Source of the DNA: Zanthoxylum bungeanum
Lineage: Eukaryota; Streptophyta; Magnoliopsida; Sapindales; Rutaceae
Direction of reading: 5' to 3'
DNA length: 64,000 nt
NCBI GenBank assembly: GCA_019454045.1
Contig: SKCR01023417.1
Coordinates: forward strand, 124,001 to 188,000
The stretch's first letter is position 1, and every line of letters begins with the position of its first letter. The position numbers and the translations under genes were made by a program. Under the pieces are notes generated by a model. That model worked only from the letters and a program-made list of their open reading frames with translations, was not told where the DNA came from and ran no database searches. Shown one piece after another: positions 1 through 9,292 of the stretch.

Positions 1-239
1 TTAAACCTAAATTCCTTTTCCAAGTTCATTTTAAGTTTACCGAATCAATCTTATTAATGGCCATTTAACAAGAAGAATTAAGACTAAGACTTAATAAATA
101 AACCTTTATATTACCCAAACTGTAAATTAACCCCTTATAAACCGATGATATTAGAATTTATCACAACCTCAGATAACGGGTTTAACTACGACACATATTT
201 ACGGCCAGTAAAAACTTAAATAAAATAAAAGACATAAAG

Positions 240-315
240 TAAATGCTGGAAAGTAAATGCGGAAAAGTAAAGGTGGAAAAGTAAATGCTGAAAAGTAAAT
301 GCTGAAAAGTAAATA
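240..315. repeat. Short tandem repeat, ~15-bp GTAAATGCTGAAAA units
   Basis: About five to six imperfect copies of AAGTAAATGCTGAAA follow each other. Scattered derivatives of the same word (GAAAAGTAAAG) recur at 683-780. It lies downstream of the TATA box of element H in that element's transcription direction, so it would be in R/U5 or leader RNA. Confidence 0.7.
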
Positions 316-444
316 CTTAAAATAAAAAATGTAAAATTACAATAAAAGAAAATGATGAGCTTAGAGAATCCACTTTTATTACTACTATTTTAGATATCTC
401 CATTATTATAATATATAAACTTTACGTGATAATTACCAAACAAC

Positions 445-590
445 CATATCGGCGGTATCCTAATTAAGTCAAATTAATAATTAATTACCAATCGACCAAC
501 CAGGCGGTATCCTCATTAAATCAGGTTAAAACCAATTCCAATAATTAGCAACCGACCATAAGGCGGTATCATCATTAAGTCAGGTTTTAA
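445..590. repeat. Three degenerate 50-60-bp tandem units carrying GGCGGTATC
   Basis: GGCGGTATC begins at 451, 503 and 562, each time followed by a variant of CTCATTAAGTCAGG and preceded by an ACCGACCA-like word. Spacing is 52 and 59 bp. Part of element H. Confidence 0.7.
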
Positions 591-896
591 ATAGTTTATA
601 TATTATAATTAATGGAGATTAATCTAAATATTAGTAATAAAAGCTTTACCTTTAACCCCAGTAAGGGGAGTTACATCCTCATTACTGAAAAGTAAAAACT
701 GAAAAAGTAAAGAAAGAAAAGTATTGTGCGTAAAAGTAAATTGCAGAAAGTAAAGACCGAAAAGTAAAGAAAAGAGAGTGCAAATGTTAAAATTAATTAC
801 TGAAAGTTGTAAATAAACAAACAAGATACAATCTTCTTAGTATTCTTAAGGATTTACATAGAAGAATGTATGGATTCAAATATGAAATTAGGCCTT

Positions 897-906
897 CTAT
901 TTATAG
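897..906 (-). promoter_or_regulatory. TATA box of the element H LTR
   Basis: Minus strand reads CTATAAATAG in a GC-richer setting, about 570 bp from the LTR start at 1472, a plausible U3 length. Confidence 0.55.
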
Positions 907-1082
907 GCAGAAGTTGGCCCGCGCGTCACGACGGGTAGCCATTGCGCGTCACGATGCGCAGTGATTTGCGGCGCAAATTATAGAGACGGCGACATGTAGC
1001 AAGGCTGAGTGATTAATTCAATAATTGTGCTGATATTGCGACCATTGAATTATTATGCTGACGTTATTGATGACCTATGTAC

Positions 1083-1240
1083 TGACGTGGCGATGACGTG
1101 GCGATGATGATTGTCGGTAGCATGTGATGATGACACGTGTCCGGCGCACATTAGCATGATTTGCTGTGATATTGACACGTGGCGGGTGCATGTTAGCATG
1201 GGCGCATGATAGCGAACTTCTCTAATTTTGACACGTGGTA
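1083..1240 (-). promoter_or_regulatory. Cluster of G-box / ACGT-core elements upstream of the H TATA box
   Basis: GACACGTG occurs at 1132, 1174 and 1230, each followed by a GC-rich stretch and TTAGCA or TTAGCAG, and TGACGTGGCGA occurs twice at 1083-1105. ACGT-core words of this kind are known binding sites for plant bZIP and bHLH factors, including ABA and light responses. Actual responsiveness is an inference. Confidence 0.5.
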
Positions 1241-1472
1241 GGCTTATTTTAGCAGGATCCGGCACACGTTAGCGGTCGCGAAGTCCAAATGATTATTTTA
1301 CCCTTTTGTCTATTTTTCACTGTTTTGGCCCTGATTTGATTCCAAAGAGTCCTGAAACTTTATTTATTTACAAAATAACACAAAACACATCAAAATATTC
1401 ACAAAACTCAAGAAATTACACAAAATATTAGGTCAAATGAGTGGGAAATAGTGATATATTTACCACTCATCA

Positions 1473-1980
1473 ATTCATTTTCTTCAAATCATGTTCCGCT
1501 GAGCTTAACAAATTTTGAAGCTCTTCATTTGTGGCTTGCATTGAATGCATCAAAAAGCCAACATCTGTATCGGGTAAAGAAGATAAAATCACATTTTGGC
1601 CTAACCTTTTATCTATCATAATGTCTTGTCGTTCCATATATCGGATCTGGTCAATCATGTTCAAAACATGAATGCTAACCACTCCTCCATCCTTGAGCAT
1701 AGCATGGAATATTTCCTTAGTCCTCCGATATATCTCAATTTCTTGATTTTGTTTCGAACAACTGCTTGAGTGTTCTTATAATACTCCAAGCAATTGGTAC
1801 ATTTATGTACTGACTACGCAAATTATGAACAATTGCGATAGACATTGGATTAAACGTAATATACCTCAATCTTTCTAACTCCAAGGTAAGGTGGATGTTC
1901 AGTTCCTACTCTAAGTATTTCCAGACTTCTATCAGTTTATTAGAATCCAAAAGTCGCGCTATTGGTTTTGCGGCAGCCAT
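1473..1980 (-). pseudogene. gag: Broken Copia gag remnant (family 3)
   Basis: The minus strand opens at 1980 with an ATG (MAAAKPIARLL) right after a leader of the kind seen in the other Copia elements here. The frame is interrupted by several stops and shifts. The last part, 1700-1470, is open and reads HVLNMIDQIRYMER, then NVILSSLPD, then LLSSAEHDLKK, matching the order of conserved words in the Copia gag UBN2-type domain. The zinc knuckle and everything downstream are missing because element H begins at 1472. It is non-functional. Confidence 0.7.
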
Positions 1981-2757
1981 CTACAAGACAACAATTAAAT
2001 ACTAGTAGTATATTTTTCATTTCAATATAATAACACTACTACGATTAAGGAATTTTAAATCTATAATGTCTTCCCACTACTTTACATAATTCTGTAATCT
2101 CCCTTAACAAAAAAATAGAAATTTGACTATCAAAATTTCATAGAGTGAAGTGGATCCCATGACATTTACTCCAGCCTCACATTATCGACGGTCTTGGCCT
2201 TCATAAACTTATTAGGTATAACTTAAAGGTCAATCACATCCATGTGACTCCTTGTTTGGTCTTGAACTATTTCTTATTCTCACAATAATTACAGTATTTA
2301 TTCAAGAAGTATTTCAAGTATATATTTGTCAAAGTGCACTAATGAGCTTCGTAAGTACACCCTCACAATGATGACAGTAATATGTGACTATGTTAACTCA
2401 TCATAGTACATCTAATATTTTACCGTAAAAACCTAAGTTCTGAACACTTAGACCCTCACAATAATGACGGTCTTGGGCATAAGTAGTACAAACTCATTCA
2501 TCTTCATATTGACACGACGGACCACCAATAATGCTCAAACATTACAAATCCTTTTACTTAAATAGTAATCACCTAATCAGGAGAGATTTATGACAATCTA
2601 GTCATTAACATGCTTGGGTCAAAATTTTAATTTTAATTTAAAATGCATATCTAATATGACTTATGCATAATAAAATTAAAATGCTAAGGCATAGATTCAA
2701 ATACATGTCAAACATGCAACATATATTGTGTGGTTAAAACTTATTTTGATACCAATC
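1981..2757 (-). other. Leader (5' untranslated region) of the family 3 Copia element with a four-copy repeat
   Basis: On the minus strand the leader follows a primer-binding-like TTGGTATCAAAATAAG at 2755-2740. Four copies of a motif close to GACCGTCATTATTGTGAG lie at 2455-2477, 2362-2381, 2278-2300 and 2175-2197 (plus coordinates), 84-103 bp apart. They are followed by GGATCC (2152-2157) and, 79 nt further on, AGTGGGAAG (2070-2078), then gag. The same order is seen in elements A, B, C and G. Confidence 0.65.
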
Positions 2758-4122
2758 TGTTAGGTCGGATGTGGAACCCTTAGAGTTGGATCGGTGCCAC
2801 ACACAGCAGAAGTGGGTCTAACCCATGGATATCTAGAATTAGTGTACTTTTAAAATATTTTAATGAAATACCATATTCCGTGTGTTTAGGAAAAAATCGG
2901 GGTCTGGAAAAATCAAAATGGGAGAAAATCGGAAAGGGTGTGCATCGTCCGGGCCGCGCAAGTTGCTTGCTGCATGCAGCAGAACACTGAGCATGTTGCG
3001 CTGTTCAGCAGAATACTATTTTCAATTTTTTTTCTTAATTTCAATTTTAAAAACCTTTAACCACATTTCAAAATCTCCCAAAATAATTTAAATTTCAAAA
3101 CCAAACACAACACATATTATACAACAAACATATATATTCTAAATATTTATATGTATTTTTTAAATAAAATTACAAACCAAAATAGAATCCCACAATGAAA
3201 TGACTCATGAATAATTCTAGGTCACCCAAAGGTGATCAAGTGATTATAAAATGGTAGTCATAGCTCCAAGCTATTATATAGAGTTCCAAACTCTAATTTT
3301 ATGTATATGTCTAACATAAACATTTTAACCCAATTACAAGCATATTGTGTTTATAATTCCAAAGTATCATAACACAATTAAATAGCCTAATTTCAACCTC
3401 ATGCTATGTTATTATGTATCCAATACATAATTAATCATTATATGTCTCACTAATGAAAACTCACTAATGAAAAACATAGCTTTTGGAGAAGATCAAACTC
3501 ACCTAGCAAGGTTGATTCAAAGATCCAATCTACTTTTTCTTGTTGAAATGGTGTGGAGAAATTCCAAAGTTAGCAAGCTTGATTCGAAGGTCCAATCTTT
3601 ATTCCAATTCTAGCAAACTTCACTCCAAGATCCAATCTTGATTTCTCCTAGTTGAAAAGTTATAGAGATCTTTCAAAGCTTCTCTAAACACTTCTCTAAC
3701 TAAGGCTAATTTCTATCATTCTTGCTTGTATTTAGCTTTCTCAAGCTTAATTAAGACATTACCCAAGCTTGCTATTTATAACAAAACTTATGCAATTTTT
3801 AATTAATAAAAGTCATAATCAAATATTAGGTAGGCTTAATTCAATATGTAAAATTAGGTATGACTAATCACCTTTTTTCTACCACTTTGATTTAATCCAA
3901 TTAAATCAAGACAAATATTAGCAATGGATTAGTTAAATGTCTACCACTTTGATTTTATCCAATTAAATCAAGAAATAAACCTATTATTAAATTTTTTAAT
4001 TACCAAAATATCCTCCAATGGTAGAAATATTTACGAAATTACAACAAAGCCCTTGTGTGATTCTAGATTAATCCAATTAATCCAATTGGGTCAAAGTAAA
4101 TAATCAATATTATCCAATAACA
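2758..4122 (-). mobile_element. LTR of the family 3 Copia element (element-sense 5' LTR)
   Basis: On the plus strand it runs TGTTAGGTCGG...CCAATAACA, 1,365 bp with TG/CA ends. Its inner edge at 2758 is next to a Met-type primer-binding site on the minus strand. The minus-strand 3' part (3450-3780) is CT/A-rich, like a plant leader. The outer boundary at 4122 is inferred from the CA end; the partner LTR is not in the window, so the 5-bp duplication cannot be tested. Confidence 0.55.
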
Positions 4123-4156
4123 CATAATTATTTTGGTTGATAATTATAAAGAAGGA

Positions 4157-4263
4157 TTTTTAACCTATGAAGCCCGAAGGGGGAGCTTTAACCTACGAAG
4201 CCCGAAGGGGGAGCCGAAGCCCAAAAGTGAGTTTTAACCTATGAAACCCAAGAGGGAGCTTTA
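4157..4263. repeat. Tandem repeat (GAAGCCCGAAGGGGGAGC units), left half of the target of element A
   Basis: Three to four units reading TTTAACCTATGAAGCCCG then AAGGGGGAGC. The array resumes at 14271 directly after element A. It lies on the leader side of a minus-strand primer site at 14583-14596, so it is probably leader sequence of a minus-strand Copia-type element (I). Confidence 0.75.
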
Positions 4264-6178
4264 TGTTAGACATTATGTCCCATAGCGTCACTGTTTGTAA
4301 ATGATATTGTATTATTGTACAAAATTAACTATGTGATAATGAAATTGCCTTTTGCCATTTTGTAATATTATTTACTTTGATATATAAATGGCGAAAGTCC
4401 ATATGATTAATACCGGATTGAGATGATATGAGACAGTATCAATCCATAAAGGTTTAATCATTAAATATCCCTAGTCGGAGTATTATCGAGATCGGACATC
4501 GATAATGCGGAATAGACTAGTATTGCGCTTGTGCACGTTGTGAGGGCACAACGGCATAGTTCTCATATATTTAAGTATTGGATACTTATGCAAGTGCGAT
4601 AGGAGGTTGTGTTTTACCGATGGTACGGAAAACAGCTTCGCTCTGGATAGAAGCGGACCCCGCGGAATCCCATGGTAGTATGTCTGCGTGTCTATGGGAG
4701 GCCGCATCAGGGTAGGTGTATATGGTCTTAACCTGAGACTTACATCGCTAGTACTTGCGACAATCGGTAAACTTTGGTTTTGGTGGTTGGGGACCTTAAC
4801 CGGTTCTGTGTACACCTCTTCTGGGTTTATCGAGAGTCGTAGTGTACTGGATGTGATGTCGAGATGGAAGTATCACTTCAGACATATGGAGGTGATGATC
4901 ACGCAGGACACAGAACTAGTACTCTATAAAAGGTTGCAACCGTCGGGACAATATGACCAGGTCAGGATTGTCCGATTTAAAGAGACTAGTTGCTTGATGT
5001 CCGATATGTTTCGTACGGGGCAGACACATTTCCAGCCCCAGGCCTAACATGTGATCGTCCGATACTGGATCGATGTACGCAATACTACGGTATACTACGC
5101 TTGATATAGATCTAATATTCCAGTAAGAATATTTCTGGAGAATTGGGTAGGCATGGCGCTTTGCTAGAAGCCAACCTTGTCTTGTGAATCGGTAAGAACG
5201 TAGTACGAGGTACGTACGTGTTCGGATTATCCGACGACCGTATTTACTGCCAACATATCCGGAGATCTCTTGGGTCGCTTCCTGAAGATTCACCTATGAT
5301 ATTTGATTCGGACTTAATTAATCTTGGATTAATTGCGGAGAAACTTTATCTTGGATAAAGTGCCTTATTTAGAGAGAGAACGATTAATTTAGAATTAATC
5401 GATAAAATTATTATATTCGATATAATAATCGAAATTCGATTTCGACGCGAAATTAAAATTAGATTTTAATTCGGGCAAACGAGTTAATTTAGAATTAATT
5501 CGTTAGCGACGTAAATAATAATTTCGCTAGGCGCAATTATTTATTTAAATTCGATTTAATTAACGTCGCGACGTAAGTTCGGTATTTCGGAAATATCGAA
5601 CCCGAACGCGTGAGTGCACGTGGGCCCACTTTCATTTGGAAACGTGTGGGGCCCACATGACACATGTCATTATATGCATTATTTAATTGTTAATACATTG
5701 CATGGTGATAGTGTACAATACACTCAATGGTTTTGCATGGAGTTTGAGTGTTTGACACTCTAAGCCATTGCATGATTTGTGTCATAAGTTTATTATTAAT
5801 TTAATAAATATTATGGCATAAATATAAATTGATTTTTGTAACAAAGATCAATACAACTCTCCTCTCTCTCTCACAATGCCGTGACTTCCATTAGGGCAAA
5901 GAAGATTTGATTTTCTTTTCTCCATTTGCTAGCACATTGAAGGATCAAAGGAGGTGATAGGGAAACCATCAAAGAGCTTGGAATACACAAAGCTTGGAGC
6001 TTCAACTCTTCTTTCCCTTGGCCGAAACTTGAAGCTTGGAGATTCAAAGATTTTCTTCATCACTTCTCATCACAAAAGCTTTGTAAGTATGATTCCGCCA
6101 TACTTCATCTTTTAATATATATTCATTGTTGTATTTCATATGCTTAATCTTTCCTTGGGACATATATAGAAACCAACA
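4264..6178 (+). mobile_element. 5' LTR of element A
   Basis: TG/CA ends and 1,915 bp, nearly identical to the 3' LTR. Hairpin-forming palindromes lie at 4482-4506, 4536-4553 and 4572-4588, and a dense run at 5316-5574. There are two candidate TATA boxes: TATATAAATG near 4381, in almost every family 1 copy, and CATAAATATAAA near 5815, followed by a CT-rich stretch at 5857-5876 that looks like a plant transcript start. The second is the more likely promoter. Confidence 0.92.
5316..5574 (+). repeat. Run of nine short palindromes in the LTR of element A
   Basis: In order: 5316-5334, 5343-5361 (ACTTTATC-ttg-GATAAAGT), 5381-5401 (CGATTAATT-tag-AATTAATCG), 5407-5429, 5430-5444 (CGAAAT-tcg-ATTTCG), 5452-5470, 5481-5501, 5545-5559 and 5563-5574 (ACGTCGCGACGT). 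Stems are 6-10 bp, with 3-nt loops except the last, which has none. The same series recurs in the 3' LTR (13408-13666) and in every other family 1 LTR in this window. Confidence 0.9.
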
Positions 6179-6200
6179 ATGGTATCATGGAGCCATGGTT
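6179..6200 (+). other. Primer-binding site of element A, with a 2-nt insertion
   Basis: Directly after the 5' LTR. It matches the initiator-Met tRNA complement (TGGTATCAGAGC type), but an extra TG follows the first eight bases. Elements C, E and F have the uninterrupted form, so the insertion could weaken priming, or be a sequence error. Confidence 0.75.
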
Positions 6201-8392
6201 AAGCATGAAATACTTTAGGTTAATATTTGGGTAAAATTGATTGAAGCATGTTCTTGTGAAATTTGATTAATGAGTATGCTTACATGTATATAGAATGATG
6301 TTATATGGAATCAATTTTGAGAAAAATGCATTGGATGATTTTTCCCCAAAAATGTAACCTTGGCCGAATGGGTATGAACATTGGATGTATTGGAATTTTT
6401 TGTGTACAAGATCATTGGATGACTTAAAACGTATACGGGACGTAGATTAGTAATTCAATCGGATTGAAAAACAAATCGACACAAAAATTCTCACTTGGCC
6501 GAATGATAATGGACATGAAAATGGACTTGATTTTTGTTCAAATTAATGTTGGACATATGTTTTGAACAATAGATGATTAATAAATTAAATGGGTATTTTT
6601 GAAATATTTGGTTTAATATATTAATCTTGGTTTTACACTTTAATTAATTGGACTTTAATATTTGGAATATTAAAATTTAATTAATGGGCTTAATTGGTGA
6701 ATTGGGCTTTTAATATTGTATTTGGGCATAATGGGCTTGGGTGGACCAAGTAGATTTGGGCCAAAAGGATTGGATCCAATTTGGGCCTAAATCACTCCAT
6801 TAAGTCCAAATATAATATAATGGGCTTTAAAAATTTAATTGGGCCTTATGGGCTTAAAATTGGTTTTATGGCATTTAAGGGTGATTCCTTATTTGGGCTT
6901 GGTAATTGGGTTTGACCCACATTGACCAAAGCCCAAGCCTTAATAAATCAATTGAAAGCCCATTTGACTTGAATTAAATTTAACATTGGATGTTAGTTGG
7001 GCTTTGAGACCCAATAGGATTAGATTTAGAATCTAAGTCTTTAAAGCACATTAAAAGTGTAAACATTTAATTTGGAATTAAATAATTGAATTAGTATTGA
7101 ATACGAATTAATTAGAGATTAATAAGTAGTTCGATATAATTCGCGAATTCGTACCTTATGTACTTATTCTCAATCGAGTTGGACTCGCGCAAAATCAAAC
7201 CGTTGTTTGAACATTGGATGATCACTTAAACATAGACTAATTAATTGGATTAGATTGGTTGTAAAAGCATGTCTTGTTTGAAAATATATGTATGTGATGA
7301 ATGAATAGTGTATATCGGATGGATATTAGAAGGGAAATGGTAATTTTAGAAATTATTGTAAATTTGGAATTAATAAATTGGACCTGCGTGTCCAGCCTTA
7401 TCTCTTTATCTCTTTGTATTCTCTTCTCACCTAATTCCCCTCAATGTAAATGAGGTTTCTCTTATTGTATTATGTAATTGGGTAAGAGTAGAATAGTGCT
7501 AGCGGGGAGAGGAAAGGGAGTGATTTGTTCTAGGAACAAGTTTTATATATCCATCCGCATATCACTATTAATTTACTTTACGCGCTTTATGATGTTTTAG
7601 AAGCATGCTTAAGGGTGTATGATGATGAGACCTAACAAAGATAAATAAATTGGTTGCCAATTACGCGAAAAATCCCTCAATTTATATTAAGCAAATATCC
7701 TTCCATTGAATGATTCTTGTTCAAGATCCGAAGTTGGCATTGGTTTGTTTTTGACCAAAGTCAAGACCTTTGTCAATCAAGGATGTACTTGAATCATGAG
7801 AGTTTTGTTGCATATCGGTGTCTTGTCCAAATCGTGATTTTTATTGGCCAAAGTCAAGATCACTTTTTGTCCAATGACATTGATTACGAAACTTTCCTCG
7901 TCAATGGGTCCCGCTTAACTGGAATCATTAGGTTTGTTTTTGGCCAAAGCCAAGGCCTAGATGATTCGGAGGATAGGGTTAGGAAAATGTAATGGATACA
8001 TTGACATTATACATATGTTTTGGACTTGGATGTCCACCTAACCGGATCTAGGAATTGGATGAGATCCAATTGATCATAGAGATCTACCTAAGTTAAATAG
8101 CATACAGCTTTTATTGGCCAAAGTCAAGGTTGTGTGTTATTTAACGGGATCCTAGCCCACTAGGAAATTCGATTTCCCGAGTTCTCTACAGAGGGTTAGA
8201 GACTTGAAGAAAATAGTGGGAGGCTATTATTGAATTTGCTATTTCGTTCAGATACTTAGCCTTACGCGTCTTTCAAAATTATTTCGTCAATATTTTAATA
8301 ATTAGTTGGACTAATATATTGTTATTTTGCTTGTAACAGTTTGACTGTACCCATAACATCGTTGACTTTATAGTTGGACTATAGTTGTCAAG
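6201..8392 (+). other. Leader of element A with four TTGGCCAAAGTCAAG copies
   Basis: No long ORF. Motif copies lie at 7751, 7844, 7940 and 8114, spaced 93, 96 and 174 nt. A GGATCC at 8147 is followed by the hairpin GGAAAT-TCG-ATTTCC (8163-8177) and AATAGTGGGAGGC at 8213-8225, then the gag ATG at 8393. At 6650-7000 the DNA is rich in the word TTGGGC. The leader layout is shared with elements B and C, down to motif spacing. Confidence 0.8.
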
Positions 8393-9292
8393 ATGACTGG
8401 CAAGGGTAATGTCCGCGACATAATCATGGGCGATAATGTCTTCAAAGGGACAAACTTTGCCGACTGGGAAATGAACCTCAAGATAGTGCTTGGGGCTGAG
8501 AGGGTACTGTATACTATTCAGAGACCTCTCCCGCCTAAACCCACTGAGCCACTGGAGCTAGAGTTATGGAAGACTCATAGTGACGATTGTGACCAAGCTC
8601 AGTCAGTTATGCTAGCTGCAATGACCCAGCATTTCAGACGCCAGAACAGGGACTTGGATCCCTATAACATGATGGCAAGATTGCGTGATCTCCACCGCAC
8701 CAACAAGCGGATGGAGAGGTACGAGCTAGTAAGGAAACTCTTCCGCTCCCGGATGACAGACGGCGCATCAGTTGAGGCCCACGGGACTCAAATGATCGCT
8801 GACATAGATGAGTTAGCCAAGATGGGCATTGTCTTGGAGGCAGAGCTGACGATTGATATGCTATTACAATCGCTACCCGATACTTGGAAACAAATCATCA
8901 TCAACTATAAGTTGATGGACACTGACGACACTCTTGGAGAGTTGTTGTCCGTGCTGAAGGAGTCCGAAAAGGAACTCCTAAAGGGGAGCAAGCGCGAGGC
9001 GCATTATGCATCGACCTCTCATGCGCCAAGGGCTGGGCCCAAGGCAATTGGAGGTGCGAGGAAGAAGAAGTTCAAGAACAAGGGCAAAGGCAAGTTGACA
9101 GTGGCTTCTAGGAAGCCAAAGGACAAATCTCGCGACATCTGCCTCAACTGCGGCAAGAGGGGTCACTGGAAACGTGACTGCCGAATGGGCAAAGGGCAGA
9201 GGGAGGATATCAAGGCTGGCAAGGCTATCGCCTCTGGTATGTTTGTTATTGAGATAAATATGAATACTTCTAGTTTTAAAAATGGATTTTGA
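8393..9292 (+). CDS. gag: Copia gag (nucleocapsid/capsid) of element A
   Basis: Encodes 299 residues of the structural protein that packages retrotransposon RNA in cytoplasmic virus-like particles. The start ATG follows the leader motifs, and the N-terminus (VFKGTNFADWEMNLKIVL) is the usual Copia gag opening. The middle holds the UBN2-type capsid region (LTIDMLLQSLPDTW near residues 153-166). A basic segment leads to a CCHC zinc knuckle CLNCGKRGHWKRDC at about residues 250-263. The frame closes at 9292 because one G is lost from a short G run near 9291, at the start of the protease. In intact Copia elements gag and pol are one ORF, so this closure is a defect or a sequence error. Confidence 0.9.
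   Translation: MTGKGNVRDIIMGDNVFKGTNFADWEMNLKIVLGAERVLYTIQRPLPPKPTEPLELELWKTHSDDCDQAQSVMLAAMTQHFRRQNRDLDPYNMMARLRDLHRTNKRMERYELVRKLFRSRMTDGASVEAHGTQMIADIDELAKMGIVLEAELTIDMLLQSLPDTWKQIIINYKLMDTDDTLGELLSVLKESEKELLKGSKREAHYASTSHAPRAGPKAIGGARKKKFKNKGKGKLTVASRKPKDKSRDICLNCGKRGHWKRDCRMGKGQREDIKAGKAIASGMFVIEINMNTSSFKNGF

Larger units (their letters stand above)
1..1472 (-). mobile_element. Element H: LTR part of a minus-strand LTR retrotransposon, cut by the window edge
   Basis: Read on the minus strand, the piece starts at 1472 with TGATGAGTGG, the same ten bases that open the Athila-like LTR at 15161, and the next ~120 nt are loosely similar. A TATA box on the minus strand at 906-897 has an ACGT-rich upstream region (1083-1240), as expected of a U3 promoter. 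The edge abuts a broken Copia gag at 1473, so this element inserted into that one. No primer-binding site is visible before base 1, so the LTR or element continues outside. The Athila-like label is an inference from the terminus only; another Gypsy lineage is possible. Confidence 0.5.

Noticed and set aside
4688..5293. Overlapping ORFs of 119 and 125 codons on both strands of the A LTR, with related ORFs in other family 1 LTRs (61533-61781 plus, 61840-62148 minus, 34272-34622 minus)
   Set aside because: They start with GTG, the first ATG is not in the same place in different copies, and element B has stops and shifts there. Conservation is at the DNA level.
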